A stretch of 64,000 nucleotides of DNA from Marivirga aurantiaca (lineage in GTDB: Bacteria; Bacteroidota; Bacteroidia; Cytophagales; Cyclobacteriaceae), in NCBI RefSeq assembly GCF_016679925.1, contig NZ_JAEQBW010000002.1:542627-606626 (forward strand), in the 5' to 3' direction. The translations under genes were made by a program, and so were the position numbers. Below are positions 17,511 to 25,681 of the stretch, one piece after another; within the stretch, counting starts at the first letter, position 1, and every line of letters begins with the position of its first letter. Under the pieces are notes generated by a model that had not been told where the DNA came from, searched no databases, and worked only from the letters and a program-made list of their open reading frames with translations.

Positions 17511-19325
17511 ATGGGAAAGATTTTACGAACATCAAAGTTAACAACCTTATCAGAATTATTAATTGTAGTAGTAGTAATTGGGGCTATCCTTGCCTCAATT
17601 TATTTTTATTCACCTGGCCTTATAGTTGGTGAGGCGAAGCAATTAGATAAGCTAAATATTGATAATAAAGAAGTAAACAATATTACTTCGACAGAGAAAA
17701 TGCCCCTGCCATCTACTAAGAGATCAAGCGAAGTAGATGATAAGCCACTTGTAAGGATTGCCGCTTATGCATGGAATGCTCAGTCAGGTATAATTGTATC
17801 TAATGGAGGAGCAAGAACCACAGCCGGATCATTAATGGAGAAGAATGGGGTTAACCTTGAAATTGTAAGACAAGATTGGCTTTCCGAACTTCGGAATATG
17901 CAAATGAAATTTATTGAAGAATTTGACAGAGGTGAAGAATTTCCTGATGCTGATAAAAGTGCTTTTGCTATTATGATGATGGGAGATGGTGCACCATTTT
18001 ATATTAGTACCATGCAACAGGCTTTGAATGATAAATTTGGTGTTGATAAATACCATGTTCAGGTGGTTGGAGCTGTAGGTTTGAGCTATGGAGAAGATAA
18101 ATTAATAGGCCCCCCGAGTTGGAAAGTTGATCCTAAAAGTATGAAAGGTGCTTTGATATCTACTGTTTTGGGTGATGGTGATTGGGTAACGGCTCTGAAT
18201 TACGCTTTTGCCAACGGACTTAAAGTTAACCCGGATGTAACTACTTATGATGCTGAGGCAGTTAATTTTTATCCTTCTCAGGATGATGATTATATAAAAT
18301 CAGCCGAGGAACTAATCAAGTCGCAAAAAGCAGGTTGGACAGTACCTTTAAAAGAGGTAATTAATGGAAAATTGACCGGTAAGGTGATTAATAAAAAGAT
18401 CGATGGTTGCGCAACATGGACGCCAGGAGATAAAATGGTGTTCGATGAGCTAAGTGGTTTTACTGATATCGTTTCTACAAAGGAATTCAATAATCAAATG
18501 GCCACTACAGTGATTGCTGTAAAGGAATGGGCTGTTAAGCACCCGGATATTGTAAGTAATATTTTAAAGTCAGCTTTAACTGCTTCCAATCAAATGAAGC
18601 AGTATGATGAGTGGAGTGTGCGTGCTTCTGAAGCTGTTGCATCAACTTACGAATTGGAAACGCCAAAGTACTGGTACGATATGTTCAAGGGGCAAAAAGG
18701 TACTAAAAATGGCATTGATTATAACATGGGAGGCTCAAGGGTTTTTAACTATGCCGATGTAATGCAATATTATGGTATTACTGATGGAACGAACAGATAC
18801 AAAGCGGTTTATAACCAGGTTTCTTCTTATTTAAGTGAGCTGAATCCATTTGGTTTTAATGAATCAGTGAAGCGAATTATTCCTTATGATGAAGCTGTTA
18901 ATCTTTACTTTATAAAAAATATAAATGACATTGATGCCGGTTCTGCTTACAAGGCTGATTATAGCCAGGTTGCTGATGAAGTAATGGCATCCGGTGAGTG
19001 GAATATTAATTTCCAAACAGCAAGTGCCAATATTTCACCTTCTTCTGAAGCTACTTTAGAAACAATTTATAACCTTTTAATTCAGGCAGAGGATACAAAA
19101 CTTAGGCTTGAAGGACATACCGATAACGATGGTTCTGCTGAAATGAATTATGATTTGTCTCAAAAAAGAGCTCAATCTGTGGTTAACTTCTTGCGTGGCA
19201 AAGGAATTCCACAATCACGTTTCCAAAGTGTTATAGGTAAAGGCGAAGATGAGCCTATTGCCAGTAATTCTACTAGTAGTGGGAAAGCAAAAAACAGAAG
19301 AGTAGTTATCAGTTTACTGAAATAA
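17511..19325 (+). CDS. Membrane-anchored ABC solute-binding protein fused to an OmpA peptidoglycan-binding domain
   Basis: 604 aa. One N-terminal membrane helix (about 15-35) acts as an uncleaved anchor. A periplasmic solute-binding-protein-like region follows at about 70-470 (VRIAAYAWNAQSG...DWLSELR...IAVKEWAVKHPDIV), similar in plan to NMT1/SsuA- or phosphate-type binding proteins. The last ~115 residues are an OmpA domain: NINFQTASANISP, the Asp of GHTDNDGSAEMNYDLS, and the Arg of KNRRVVIS. It can therefore touch inner membrane, ligand and cell wall at once. The permease and ATPase genes follow, so it is the binding component of that transporter; the substrate is unknown. Confidence 0.85.
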   Translation: MGKILRTSKLTTLSELLIVVVVIGAILASIYFYSPGLIVGEAKQLDKLNIDNKEVNNITSTEKMPLPSTKRSSEVDDKPLVRIAAYAWNAQSGIIVSNGGARTTAGSLMEKNGVNLEIVRQDWLSELRNMQMKFIEEFDRGEEFPDADKSAFAIMMMGDGAPFYISTMQQALNDKFGVDKYHVQVVGAVGLSYGEDKLIGPPSWKVDPKSMKGALISTVLGDGDWVTALNYAFANGLKVNPDVTTYDAEAVNFYPSQDDDYIKSAEELIKSQKAGWTVPLKEVINGKLTGKVINKKIDGCATWTPGDKMVFDELSGFTDIVSTKEFNNQMATTVIAVKEWAVKHPDIVSNILKSALTASNQMKQYDEWSVRASEAVASTYELETPKYWYDMFKGQKGTKNGIDYNMGGSRVFNYADVMQYYGITDGTNRYKAVYNQVSSYLSELNPFGFNESVKRIIPYDEAVNLYFIKNINDIDAGSAYKADYSQVADEVMASGEWNINFQTASANISPSSEATLETIYNLLIQAEDTKLRLEGHTDNDGSAEMNYDLSQKRAQSVVNFLRGKGIPQSRFQSVIGKGEDEPIASNSTSSGKAKNRRVVISLLK

Positions 19326-19340
19326 ATCACTCACCAAGAT

Positions 19341-19376
19341 AGTCTCTCCTTTTATTTAAGGGGGAGCTGTTTTTTT
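19341..19376 (+). terminator. Weak hairpin plus T-run between OmpA-fusion and permease genes
   Basis: AGTCTCTCCTT (19341-19351) can pair imperfectly, with G-T pairs and one mismatch, with AAGGGGGAGCT (19358-19368), followed by a G and seven Ts. It may partly terminate transcription, lowering permease and ATPase levels relative to the binding protein. Confidence 0.4.
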
Positions 19377-19389
19377 ATAAGATAAGCTG

Positions 19390-20160
19390 ATGAAGTATTT
19401 AGTTAAACCATTCGAAGATGTAGGTAAGAACACTGCCAGAATGATTGTGATTTTCTGGATTGGTGCATTGCTTCTTATCTGGTTTTTAACCAGTATGGGT
19501 GAAAGGCATTTATTTCCTTCCCCACAGCAGGTTTTAACAGGTTTTGTGGAATTATATAATGAAGGATTGGTAGTACACATTGCCAGTTCATTATGGTTAT
19601 GCGTCATAGCTATATTTGTAGCAATCATCATATCATTGATACTCACATACCTATCTACTATTCCTGTAATTAAGCCAATAGCCATTGCTGTAAGTAAATT
19701 AAGGTATTTGCCGCTTACCGGGATCACTTTTTACCTTGCTATACTTATTAGCAATGCCAGAACAATGCAGATTTGGGTGCTGGTTACTTTTATGAGTACC
19801 TATTTAACTACTTCTTTATTAAGTATGGTCAACGCAATAGGTGAGCAGGAATTTGATCATGCCAGATCGTTAAAGTGCAACAGATGGGAAGTATTATGGG
19901 AAGTTGTTGTGAAAGGAAGAATTGATCATGTTATTGAGGTTATCCGTCAGAATCTGGCCATAGTGTGGATGATGCTGGTAACAGTGGAGTCAATTCTTGT
20001 TGCAGCCGGTGGCTTGGGATTTCTTATTAAAAACTCTGATAAATTCATGAACCATGGGAGAATTATAGCTTTGCAGATTGTTATTTTAACGCTGGGCTTA
20101 TCTATAGATTTTATCTTGAGCTTCATTAGAAAAACATTTTTTAGATATTCAAAGATTTAG
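19390..20160 (+). CDS. ABC transporter permease (SsuC/TauC-like)
   Basis: 256 aa, six likely membrane helices. The cytoplasmic coupling loop is recognisable at EQEFDHARSLKCNRWEVLWE (about residues 156-175), the EAA-type motif of the BPD_transp_1 family used by nitrate/sulfonate/taurine importers. The N-terminus reads ILFLTSMGERHLFPSP-like, with FPSPQQVLTGF typical of SsuC/TauC proteins. It follows the binding protein-OmpA fusion by 64 nt and precedes the ATPase gene by 4 nt. The substrate is not deducible from sequence. Confidence 0.88.
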   Translation: MKYLVKPFEDVGKNTARMIVIFWIGALLLIWFLTSMGERHLFPSPQQVLTGFVELYNEGLVVHIASSLWLCVIAIFVAIIISLILTYLSTIPVIKPIAIAVSKLRYLPLTGITFYLAILISNARTMQIWVLVTFMSTYLTTSLLSMVNAIGEQEFDHARSLKCNRWEVLWEVVVKGRIDHVIEVIRQNLAIVWMMLVTVESILVAAGGLGFLIKNSDKFMNHGRIIALQIVILTLGLSIDFILSFIRKTFFRYSKI

Positions 20161-20164
20161 TTTG

Positions 20165-20992
20165 ATGAGTTATAGCAAGCATAATACCTTACTCTATGTT
20201 GAAAACCTAAGCGTGGCTTATGGTGATAAAGTAATTATAAAGGATATCAACTTTGTTGAAAAGGATGTTGTAAGAGAAGGCAGTGTTACCGGACAGGTAA
20301 TAGCATTTGTAGGTCGTTCAGGCCGGGGTAAATCCACGCTGTTCAGGGCACTTACAGGCTTGGTAAAACCCACTACAGGCAAAATTTTGATAGCAGATAC
20401 CTTAACAGATGGAGGAAACGATGCCAAAGAAGTTGAAGAAGGAGATGTTGGATTTGTAGATCAAAAATACACTCTCTTTAGAAATAAAACTGTCTATGAG
20501 GCTTTATTATTTGCGTTGAGAAACCAGAAGATGACAAAGGAGGAAAAACATGACAAAATCATGAGTTATCTGTCTGAATGGGGACTTGAAAAAGCAAAAG
20601 ATCAATATCCCAATGAATTATCCGGGGGGCAAAGACAGAGAACAGCTATTATTGAGCAAATATTTTGTTCCGGGCATTACATGGTGCTTGATGAACCTTT
20701 CTCAGGGCTAGATGTAGGAAACATTGAAGATGCCAAAAATGCCTTTAACCTAATCAGCTCTCTTCATTCATTTAATACCATTATGTATTCCACACATGAT
20801 ATTGAATTGGCTGTTGAGCTTGCCGATAGTATTTATGTAATTGGCTATCCTACAATTGATGGTGAACATGCTCATTATGGTACAATAGTGAAGCATTTTG
20901 ACATGAAAGCATTGAACCTGGCCTGGAAAGAATTTGGCTTGGGGCATTTAGAAATAGTAAAACAAATAAAAACTGCAATGTTAGCTTCTTAA
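20165..20992 (+). CDS. ABC transporter ATP-binding protein (SsuB/TauB-like)
   Basis: 275 aa from the ATG at 20165 (a TTG one codon earlier also fits). Walker A GRSGRGKST (50-58) has Arg where Gly or Ser is commoner; signature LSGGQRQR, Walker B MVLDEP with D-loop SGLD, and H-loop STHD are complete. A 20-residue insertion before Walker A (EKDVVREGSVTG) and a C-terminal tail after the H-loop are longer than in plain SsuB. It is the last gene of the cluster and is followed by a good terminator. Confidence 0.9.
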   Translation: MSYSKHNTLLYVENLSVAYGDKVIIKDINFVEKDVVREGSVTGQVIAFVGRSGRGKSTLFRALTGLVKPTTGKILIADTLTDGGNDAKEVEEGDVGFVDQKYTLFRNKTVYEALLFALRNQKMTKEEKHDKIMSYLSEWGLEKAKDQYPNELSGGQRQRTAIIEQIFCSGHYMVLDEPFSGLDVGNIEDAKNAFNLISSLHSFNTIMYSTHDIELAVELADSIYVIGYPTIDGEHAHYGTIVKHFDMKALNLAWKEFGLGHLEIVKQIKTAMLAS

Positions 20993-21017
20993 GCAATACC
21001 GCTTCAGTTTATGTGAT

Positions 21018-21052
21018 AAAGATCTGACTATGAATTAGTCGGATCTTTTTTT
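21018..21052 (+). terminator. Rho-independent terminator ending the AAA+/ABC cluster
   Basis: AAAGATCTGACTA (21018-21030) pairs with TAGTCGGATCTTT (21036-21048) around TGAAT, with one G-T pair, and runs into a T tract. It lies 26 nt after the ATPase stop codon and marks the end of the seven-gene unit. Confidence 0.85.
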
Positions 21053-21149
21053 ATCAATACGACATTCTTACTGGAAATCCCAAAAAGCATAAAATTAGAG
21101 TTGTCTTGTTAAATATTTCGATGTTCAATAACCAAATGATCTTCGCTAT

Positions 21150-21419
21150 AATCGGGCGGGCTGGCCGACAAAAAGGCGGGGAGCGCGTTGAATTGCAGCG
21201 TGGAAGCATCTTTTTGTCTTGATTTTTTGTTTCTTTTGTATCAAAACAAAAGAAAGGAGAAGAAAATATGGTTTTAAGAGGTGTGAAATTTAAGTGAAAA
21301 CCTCAATATTCAGTAAAACTCTTAATTTTTCGAGATTTCATAGGCGAATTTAATTCTTGTATCTCCTGATTAAAAGAATCTAATTTTTAAATGAATATTT
21401 ATTTTTCATGAGAAGCCTA
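21150..21419. repeat. Double-hairpin intergenic repeat family A, copy 3 (long form)
   Basis: Hairpin 1: GACAAAAAG (21167-21175) with CTTTTTGTC (21210-21218). Hairpin 2: TTTCTTTTG (21230-21238) with CAAAAGAAA (21247-21255). After hairpin 2 about 165 nt more are conserved with copy 4 at 39148-39404, down to AGAAGCCTA; only about a dozen substitutions and short indels separate the two over some 255 nt. The remainder of the 592-nt gap (to 21584) is AT-rich with nothing recognisable. Confidence 0.8.
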
Positions 21420-21584
21420 AAATTAAGCTTTCAACCTGGAATAGACATTAAAAGGGGAGAGTGAGCAAAGTAACTGATTAGCGACTAATTTGCAGAGTGA
21501 TAGAGTTTTTGGAGAATATTTTCGGTTCAATGTAACAATTCAATGGTTTTTGATACTAAGTGGAAACTTATAAATTGAAAACGT

Positions 21585-22421
21585 ATGAAAACAATTACAA
21601 TCACTTTAGCATTCTTTTTATTTTCCTGGATAGCTTTTTCTCAAAATCCGGCTATTTATACAGAAAAATCTGGTGAGGGAAACACTCTGCTGCTTTTACC
21701 AGGCTTTACCACTCCAGGTGCTGTATGGGAAGAAAGCATACAGCATTTAGAAAAGCAGCATAGCTCAATCATGGTTTCCTATGCAGGCTTTAATGGTTTA
21801 CCAGCTATTGAAATGCCCTGGTACGAAACTATTAAAAAAGAATTAAGAGCCTATATTCTCAAAGAGAAGCTCAATCATTTCTCGATAGTTGGGCATAGCA
21901 TGGGAGGTATGTTGGCCATGGAACTTGCTGCTGAATTTCCGGAGAAGATTGACAAATTAATCCTTGTGGATGCTTTGCCCTGCATGCGTGCTCTAATGAT
22001 GCCGGGAGTTCCATCAACAGCAATACAATATGAAAGTGCTTATAATCAACAAATGTTGCAGCAAAATGACAGTGCTATAGCGGCTATGGCCAATTTAATG
22101 GCTCAAAATATGACCAACAATAAAAGTAAAATAAATGATTTAACGCAATGGGGAATTGAAGCAGACAGAGAAACTTTTGTGTATGGTTATACAGATTTAC
22201 TGAAAGTGGATTTAAGACCTTCGCTGAAAGATATAAAGGCAAAAACAATCATTTTAGGAGCGGACTTCCCGGATAGAGAGATTGTGTTGAAAAACTTTGA
22301 AGAGCAATTTCTTCATCTTAAGGAAAAGTCAATTGTATTGGCTCCTGATAGCAAGCATTTTATTATGTTTGATCAGCCGGAATGGTTTTATGACCAATTA
22401 AATGATTTTCTGTCTCAATGA
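21585..22421 (+). CDS. Secreted alpha/beta hydrolase
   Basis: 278 aa with a cleavable signal peptide (about residues 1-19, ...WIAFSQ). The nucleophile elbow GHSMGG puts Ser at 105, the oxyanion region is LLLPGFTTPG (36-45), and the late His is in SKHFIMFDQPEWF. The fold matches lipase/haloperoxidase-type hydrolases acting in the periplasm; the substrate is unknown. The stop overlaps the sigma-factor start by 4 nt (ATGA), an unusual partner for a sigma gene, so the hydrolase may belong to the regulated response. Confidence 0.87.
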   Translation: MKTITITLAFFLFSWIAFSQNPAIYTEKSGEGNTLLLLPGFTTPGAVWEESIQHLEKQHSSIMVSYAGFNGLPAIEMPWYETIKKELRAYILKEKLNHFSIVGHSMGGMLAMELAAEFPEKIDKLILVDALPCMRALMMPGVPSTAIQYESAYNQQMLQQNDSAIAAMANLMAQNMTNNKSKINDLTQWGIEADRETFVYGYTDLLKVDLRPSLKDIKAKTIILGADFPDREIVLKNFEEQFLHLKEKSIVLAPDSKHFIMFDQPEWFYDQLNDFLSQ

Positions 22422-22909
22422 ATTTTACCCCTCAAACATTTGAAGCTCTTCATTTGCAATTTAAACCCATGGTAAAACAAGTTTGCCTTGGGTATGTGAA
22501 GGGAGATGAAGAAGCTGCAAATGATTTAACACAAGAGATTTTTATGAATGTCTGGAATGCATTGGCAGGTTTTGAAGGGCGCTCTTCTTACAAAACCTGG
22601 GTGTACAGAATTACTGTAAATACTTGCTTGAGTTACCTCAGAAAAAACAAGAAATTACTGTATACTTCATTGGATACGGAACATTCGGAAATGAATGCAG
22701 ATACAAGCGAAGCCGATGAATACGATCTGTTATTTGCAGCAATTGGTCAATTAAAAGAAATGGACCGCTTAATTATTATGATGGTATTGGATGACCTCAG
22801 CTATGATGAAATAGGAGAGGTAATTGGGATTAACCCTACGAATTTGAGAGTAAGAATACATAGAATAAAGACCAGGCTTAAAGAAATAATAGAAAATGGA
22901 AAATTTTGA
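22418..22909 (+). CDS. ECF-type RNA polymerase sigma factor
   Basis: 163 aa. Region 2 has NDLTQEIFMNVWNAL and SYKTWVYRITVNTCLSYLR (-10 recognition and core binding); region 4 has LKEMDRLIIMMVLDDLSYDEIGEVIGINPTNLRVRIHRIK (helix-turn-helix), quoted here only to name the helix. Length is normal for ECF factors. It overlaps the hydrolase by 4 nt and the membrane protein after it by 14 nt, so all three are translationally coupled. Confidence 0.93.
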   Translation: MNFTPQTFEALHLQFKPMVKQVCLGYVKGDEEAANDLTQEIFMNVWNALAGFEGRSSYKTWVYRITVNTCLSYLRKNKKLLYTSLDTEHSEMNADTSEADEYDLLFAAIGQLKEMDRLIIMMVLDDLSYDEIGEVIGINPTNLRVRIHRIKTRLKEIIENGKF

Positions 22910-23489
22910 TACTTATAAAAATCAGTGGCAATCGGGACGAAAGCAGCTTGTGGAGAAAGGTTCAGGTATAGAGGAAATTATTCAGTTGGCACAAAAAAAG
23001 AAAAGAGAATCTATAATGAGCCATTATGGAACTATCATAGTGTTGAGTATTACTTTTATAGGGCTTGTCTTGTTTTTCAAATACATAGCGCCTTTTAATG
23101 AATTGTTAAGTCACATAGGTATGCTTTTTATGTTGGGAGGTTTGTTGGTCAGAATACTGGCAGAGGTTTTCAGTTTAATGAAAGGCTTTAGTTTGCCTCC
23201 TGACATGACAACCGAGCAGCACATTCGAAAAATGATGGAGTTTCATCATCTGCGAAAGAAGATACACGGTGTTTTTACCATCATCATACTTGTTTTGTAT
23301 GTAATTGGCTTTTATTTGTTAACCCCCGAGTTTAGCCTCCATATTGAGCAGAAATGGATGATTTTAATGCACATATCTTTTGTTTTTGTTGCAGTGGGGC
23401 TCTATTTTCTGATCAGGAAAAGTATAAAAGATGAATTGGCTACTTTAAAAGAGTGGAGTGAACTGCAAACAGATTTACATCAATCTTAA
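22896..23489 (+). CDS. Four-helix membrane protein, probable sigma-factor partner
   Basis: 197 aa. A soluble N-terminal segment (about 1-40, NQWQSGRKQLVEKG) precedes four membrane helices at about 44-62, 70-93, 122-142 and 150-172. No zinc-binding HxxxCxxC anti-sigma motif is present. The 14-nt overlap with the sigma gene and the soluble cytoplasmic start suggest it holds or senses for the sigma factor, but this is positional inference; no known anti-sigma family recognised. Confidence 0.7.
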   Translation: MENFDTYKNQWQSGRKQLVEKGSGIEEIIQLAQKKKRESIMSHYGTIIVLSITFIGLVLFFKYIAPFNELLSHIGMLFMLGGLLVRILAEVFSLMKGFSLPPDMTTEQHIRKMMEFHHLRKKIHGVFTIIILVLYVIGFYLLTPEFSLHIEQKWMILMHISFVFVAVGLYFLIRKSIKDELATLKEWSELQTDLHQS

Positions 23490-23623
23490 GAAGAGATTTA
23501 CTATAGGAAGTTAAAATCAGAAACTAAGCGTTGTAGTTTACTGATAGGAGTGGATCTGTAGCACGGATATAAGTCAGCTTTAATTAGGAGTTTTTCAAAT
23601 TACTATGGTGAAAATGCCAATAA

Positions 23624-23658
23624 AAAAGCCGACTTATAGTAAGTATAAGTCGGCTTTT
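23624..23658. terminator. Bidirectional terminator between converging genes
   Basis: A perfect 15-bp stem: AAAAGCCGACTTATA (23624-23638), loop GTAAG, TATAAGTCGGCTTTT (23644-23658). A and T runs on the two sides let it work for both the sigma-factor operon and the minus-strand methyltransferase gene. Confidence 0.92.
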
Positions 23659-23685
23659 CATTGCTATAAATAACTATAATCAATT

Positions 23686-24438
23686 CTATCTTCCTTCCGT
23701 ATGTAAGACGGAAGATTTCTTTTTCAGGATTTTTAAAATGATATAGAGGACAATCGAAAAAGCACATGCCCCCAATAGATAATAATTGTAATCATTTTTA
23801 CCGGTCACCAATTGACCTAGTACATCAAAAAGTGCAAAAATGATAAATATAGCAGCAAATCCATTTTTCTCTTTTTTCAATACTTTTTTCCAACTGAAAG
23901 AGATATTGGGTTTTTCAAAATTCTTGAACGAAGGAATAAAAGCAGGAACCCTTTCTGCCCAGCTTGTATAAGTATCTTTGAATTTTCTACGAAGGAATTG
24001 TTCTTCGGCAAACATAATTCTTTCGTAATATACCCAATAGAATAAGCAAAAGGCGACAACAAACCATACATTTCCTGTTACCAGTGCAGGCCCAAGCCAC
24101 ATCAGAAAATTCCCAACATATAAAGGATGTCTTACAGTTGAATAAATCCCGGAAGTATTCAATGTATCTGCCACTTGTTCACCAGTGTTTCTTCCGGAGG
24201 TATTTTTGGGAGTGTGGCCTACAGTATACGCCCGGACCACTTGCCCTATTAAACTTATGAAGATGCAGAAATAGACAAAATAGTCTTCATAGATAGTTCC
24301 TTTCAGAAGGAAGATTTCAGGATTAAGTGCAGTATGTAGGTAAATTGCCAGACCTACTAATAAGATAATAATGGGAAGAGTACCTCTGTATTTGAAAAGC
24401 CATACTCCTTGTTTCTCTAGTTCTTCTTGTAATGCCAT
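23686..24438 (-). CDS. Isoprenylcysteine carboxyl methyltransferase (ICMT/PEMT)-like membrane methyltransferase
   Basis: 250 aa from the ATG at 24438 (a TTG six codons upstream is less likely). About six membrane helices; the SAM-binding signature is GIYSTVRHPLYVGNFLMWLG with the C-terminal helix pair and YYERIMFAEEQFLRRKF (the RHPxYxG...E..L pattern of the PEMT/ICMT superfamily). Substrates in this family range from prenyl-Cys to lipids and lipid A phosphates; none can be assigned. Monocistronic, convergent with the sigma operon. Confidence 0.82.
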   Translation of the reverse strand: MALQEELEKQGVWLFKYRGTLPIIILLVGLAIYLHTALNPEIFLLKGTIYEDYFVYFCIFISLIGQVVRAYTVGHTPKNTSGRNTGEQVADTLNTSGIYSTVRHPLYVGNFLMWLGPALVTGNVWFVVAFCLFYWVYYERIMFAEEQFLRRKFKDTYTSWAERVPAFIPSFKNFEKPNISFSWKKVLKKEKNGFAAIFIIFALFDVLGQLVTGKNDYNYYLLGACAFSIVLYIILKILKKKSSVLHTEGR

Positions 24439-24456
24439 GTTGTTGTTTAGATGCAA

Positions 24457-24866
24457 TTAGTGATTGGTATAACAGACAAAACAATATAAAATTCATTACA
24501 ATCAGTGATAAATGGAAAAAAAACAATATTTGGATTTAGAGAAAATGATGTATGAATTTGTTGGTAAATTAATAATTAAAAGGGCTGATTTTATGCAATC
24601 AAAATATACTTTTTCATTAAAATGCTTTAAAATAGATGATAGAGGTATCTTAAGTCTTTTTCATATTACTTTGAAATTAATTTTTAGCAGACGCAAAATA
24701 TGATGTTTATTATGTATGTTTTGTCAGAGTTTTGTATTAAAATAATAAAGGATAAAATTATCCGAAATAGAAAATTATGTATATTTGTATTATCATAAAG
24801 AAAAGAAGCGGACAAAACTTAAGAAGTAATTTGAAAACTTGACTAAAGCTCTATACAGAGATAATT
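24457..24866. other. 410-nt upstream region of ric
   Basis: Contains an AT-rich 63-codon open frame (24512-24703) without gene-like composition, which I do not call. The useful content is near the 3' end: an inverted repeat and -7 box described separately at 24750-24787. No other structure seen. Confidence 0.5.
24750..24787 (+). promoter_or_regulatory. Inverted-repeat operator and promoter of ric
   Basis: GGATAA-AA-TTATCC (24750-24763) is a perfect 6-bp inverted repeat with a 2-nt spacer. Seventeen nt later TATATTTG (24780-24787) matches the Bacteroidota -7 box TAnnTTTG. The inverted repeat thus covers the -33 region, a position suited to a repressor. A near copy (GGATAAAATAATCT, 25613-25626) lies before the haem-copper-like gene. 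Confidence 0.6.
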
Positions 24867-25589
24867 ATGAATACTATCAAAGAACAAACAATCGGGGAAT
24901 TAGTGGCAAAGGATTACAGAGCAGCTACTGTATTTGAAGCTTTTGGAATAGACTTTTGCTGTAAGGGCAACAGATCCATAGAGGAAGCATGCGATAAGAA
25001 GAAAATAAATTCTGCTGAGGTAAAGTCAGCATTAGATAAAATTTTTGCTGTCAAAAAAGAAGGAGATATTGACTTTAAATCTTGGCCAATGGATTTATTG
25101 GCAGATTATATTGAAAAGAAACATCATAGGTATGTGCAGGAGCGTATTCCATTGCTATCCCAATATCTTGACAAACTGTGCAAAGTACATGGAGATTCAC
25201 ATCCTGAGCTTTTTAAGATTAGAGATGAATTTAAAGAATCAGCTACTGAGTTAACAGCTCATATGGGGAAAGAAGAGGATATTTTATTTCCTTATATAAG
25301 ACAGATGGTAAATTTTGAAATGGCAGGAACAGCTATAGACCCCCCTTATTTTGGTACAGTAAAAAATCCAATTAGCATGATGATGGATGAACATGAAGCT
25401 GAAGGTGATCGCTTTGAAAGAATAGTTGAACTTACTTCAGGCTATACACCTCCCACAGATGCCTGTAATACTTATAGGGTTACTTATCAGCTATTGGAGG
25501 AATTTGAAAAAGATTTGCATAAACATATCCATCTGGAAAACAATATCTTATTCCCTGCGGCTATTGAAATAGAGGCCAATGAAACATAA
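24867..25589 (+). CDS. ric: Iron-sulfur cluster repair di-iron protein (Ric/YtfE/ScdA)
   Basis: 240 aa. The N-terminal ScdA_N domain (1-65) has the Cys pair of FCCKGNRS; the hemerythrin-like domain (80-235) supplies di-iron ligands in KKHHRYVQE, TAHMGKEEDILFP, MDEHEAEGDRFERI and HKHIHLENNILFP. The protein repairs Fe-S clusters damaged by nitric oxide or oxidants. It stands at the head of an NO/N2O gene block and has its own inverted-repeat operator. Confidence 0.95.
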   Translation: MNTIKEQTIGELVAKDYRAATVFEAFGIDFCCKGNRSIEEACDKKKINSAEVKSALDKIFAVKKEGDIDFKSWPMDLLADYIEKKHHRYVQERIPLLSQYLDKLCKVHGDSHPELFKIRDEFKESATELTAHMGKEEDILFPYIRQMVNFEMAGTAIDPPYFGTVKNPISMMMDEHEAEGDRFERIVELTSGYTPPTDACNTYRVTYQLLEEFEKDLHKHIHLENNILFPAAIEIEANET

Positions 25590-25604
25590 TTTTTTTTATT
25601 TATA

Positions 25605-25626
25605 GGATAAAAGGATAAAATAATCT
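25605..25626 (+). promoter_or_regulatory. Operator-like repeats before the haem-copper-like gene
   Basis: GGATAA (25605-25610) and GGATAAAATAATCT (25613-25626) lie 56-77 nt before the next start codon. The second differs at two positions from the ric inverted repeat GGATAAAATTATCC. A shared NO-responsive regulator is a reasonable reading. Confidence 0.5.
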
Positions 25627-25681
25627 TAAAATATGGTCAGAATTAACTACATTAGTAGTTAAGGCTCTTAATTCTACTTTT

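Noticed and set aside
24512..24703. 63-codon open frame upstream of ric
   Set aside because: AT-rich, no family likeness, and it lies within the promoter region of ric.
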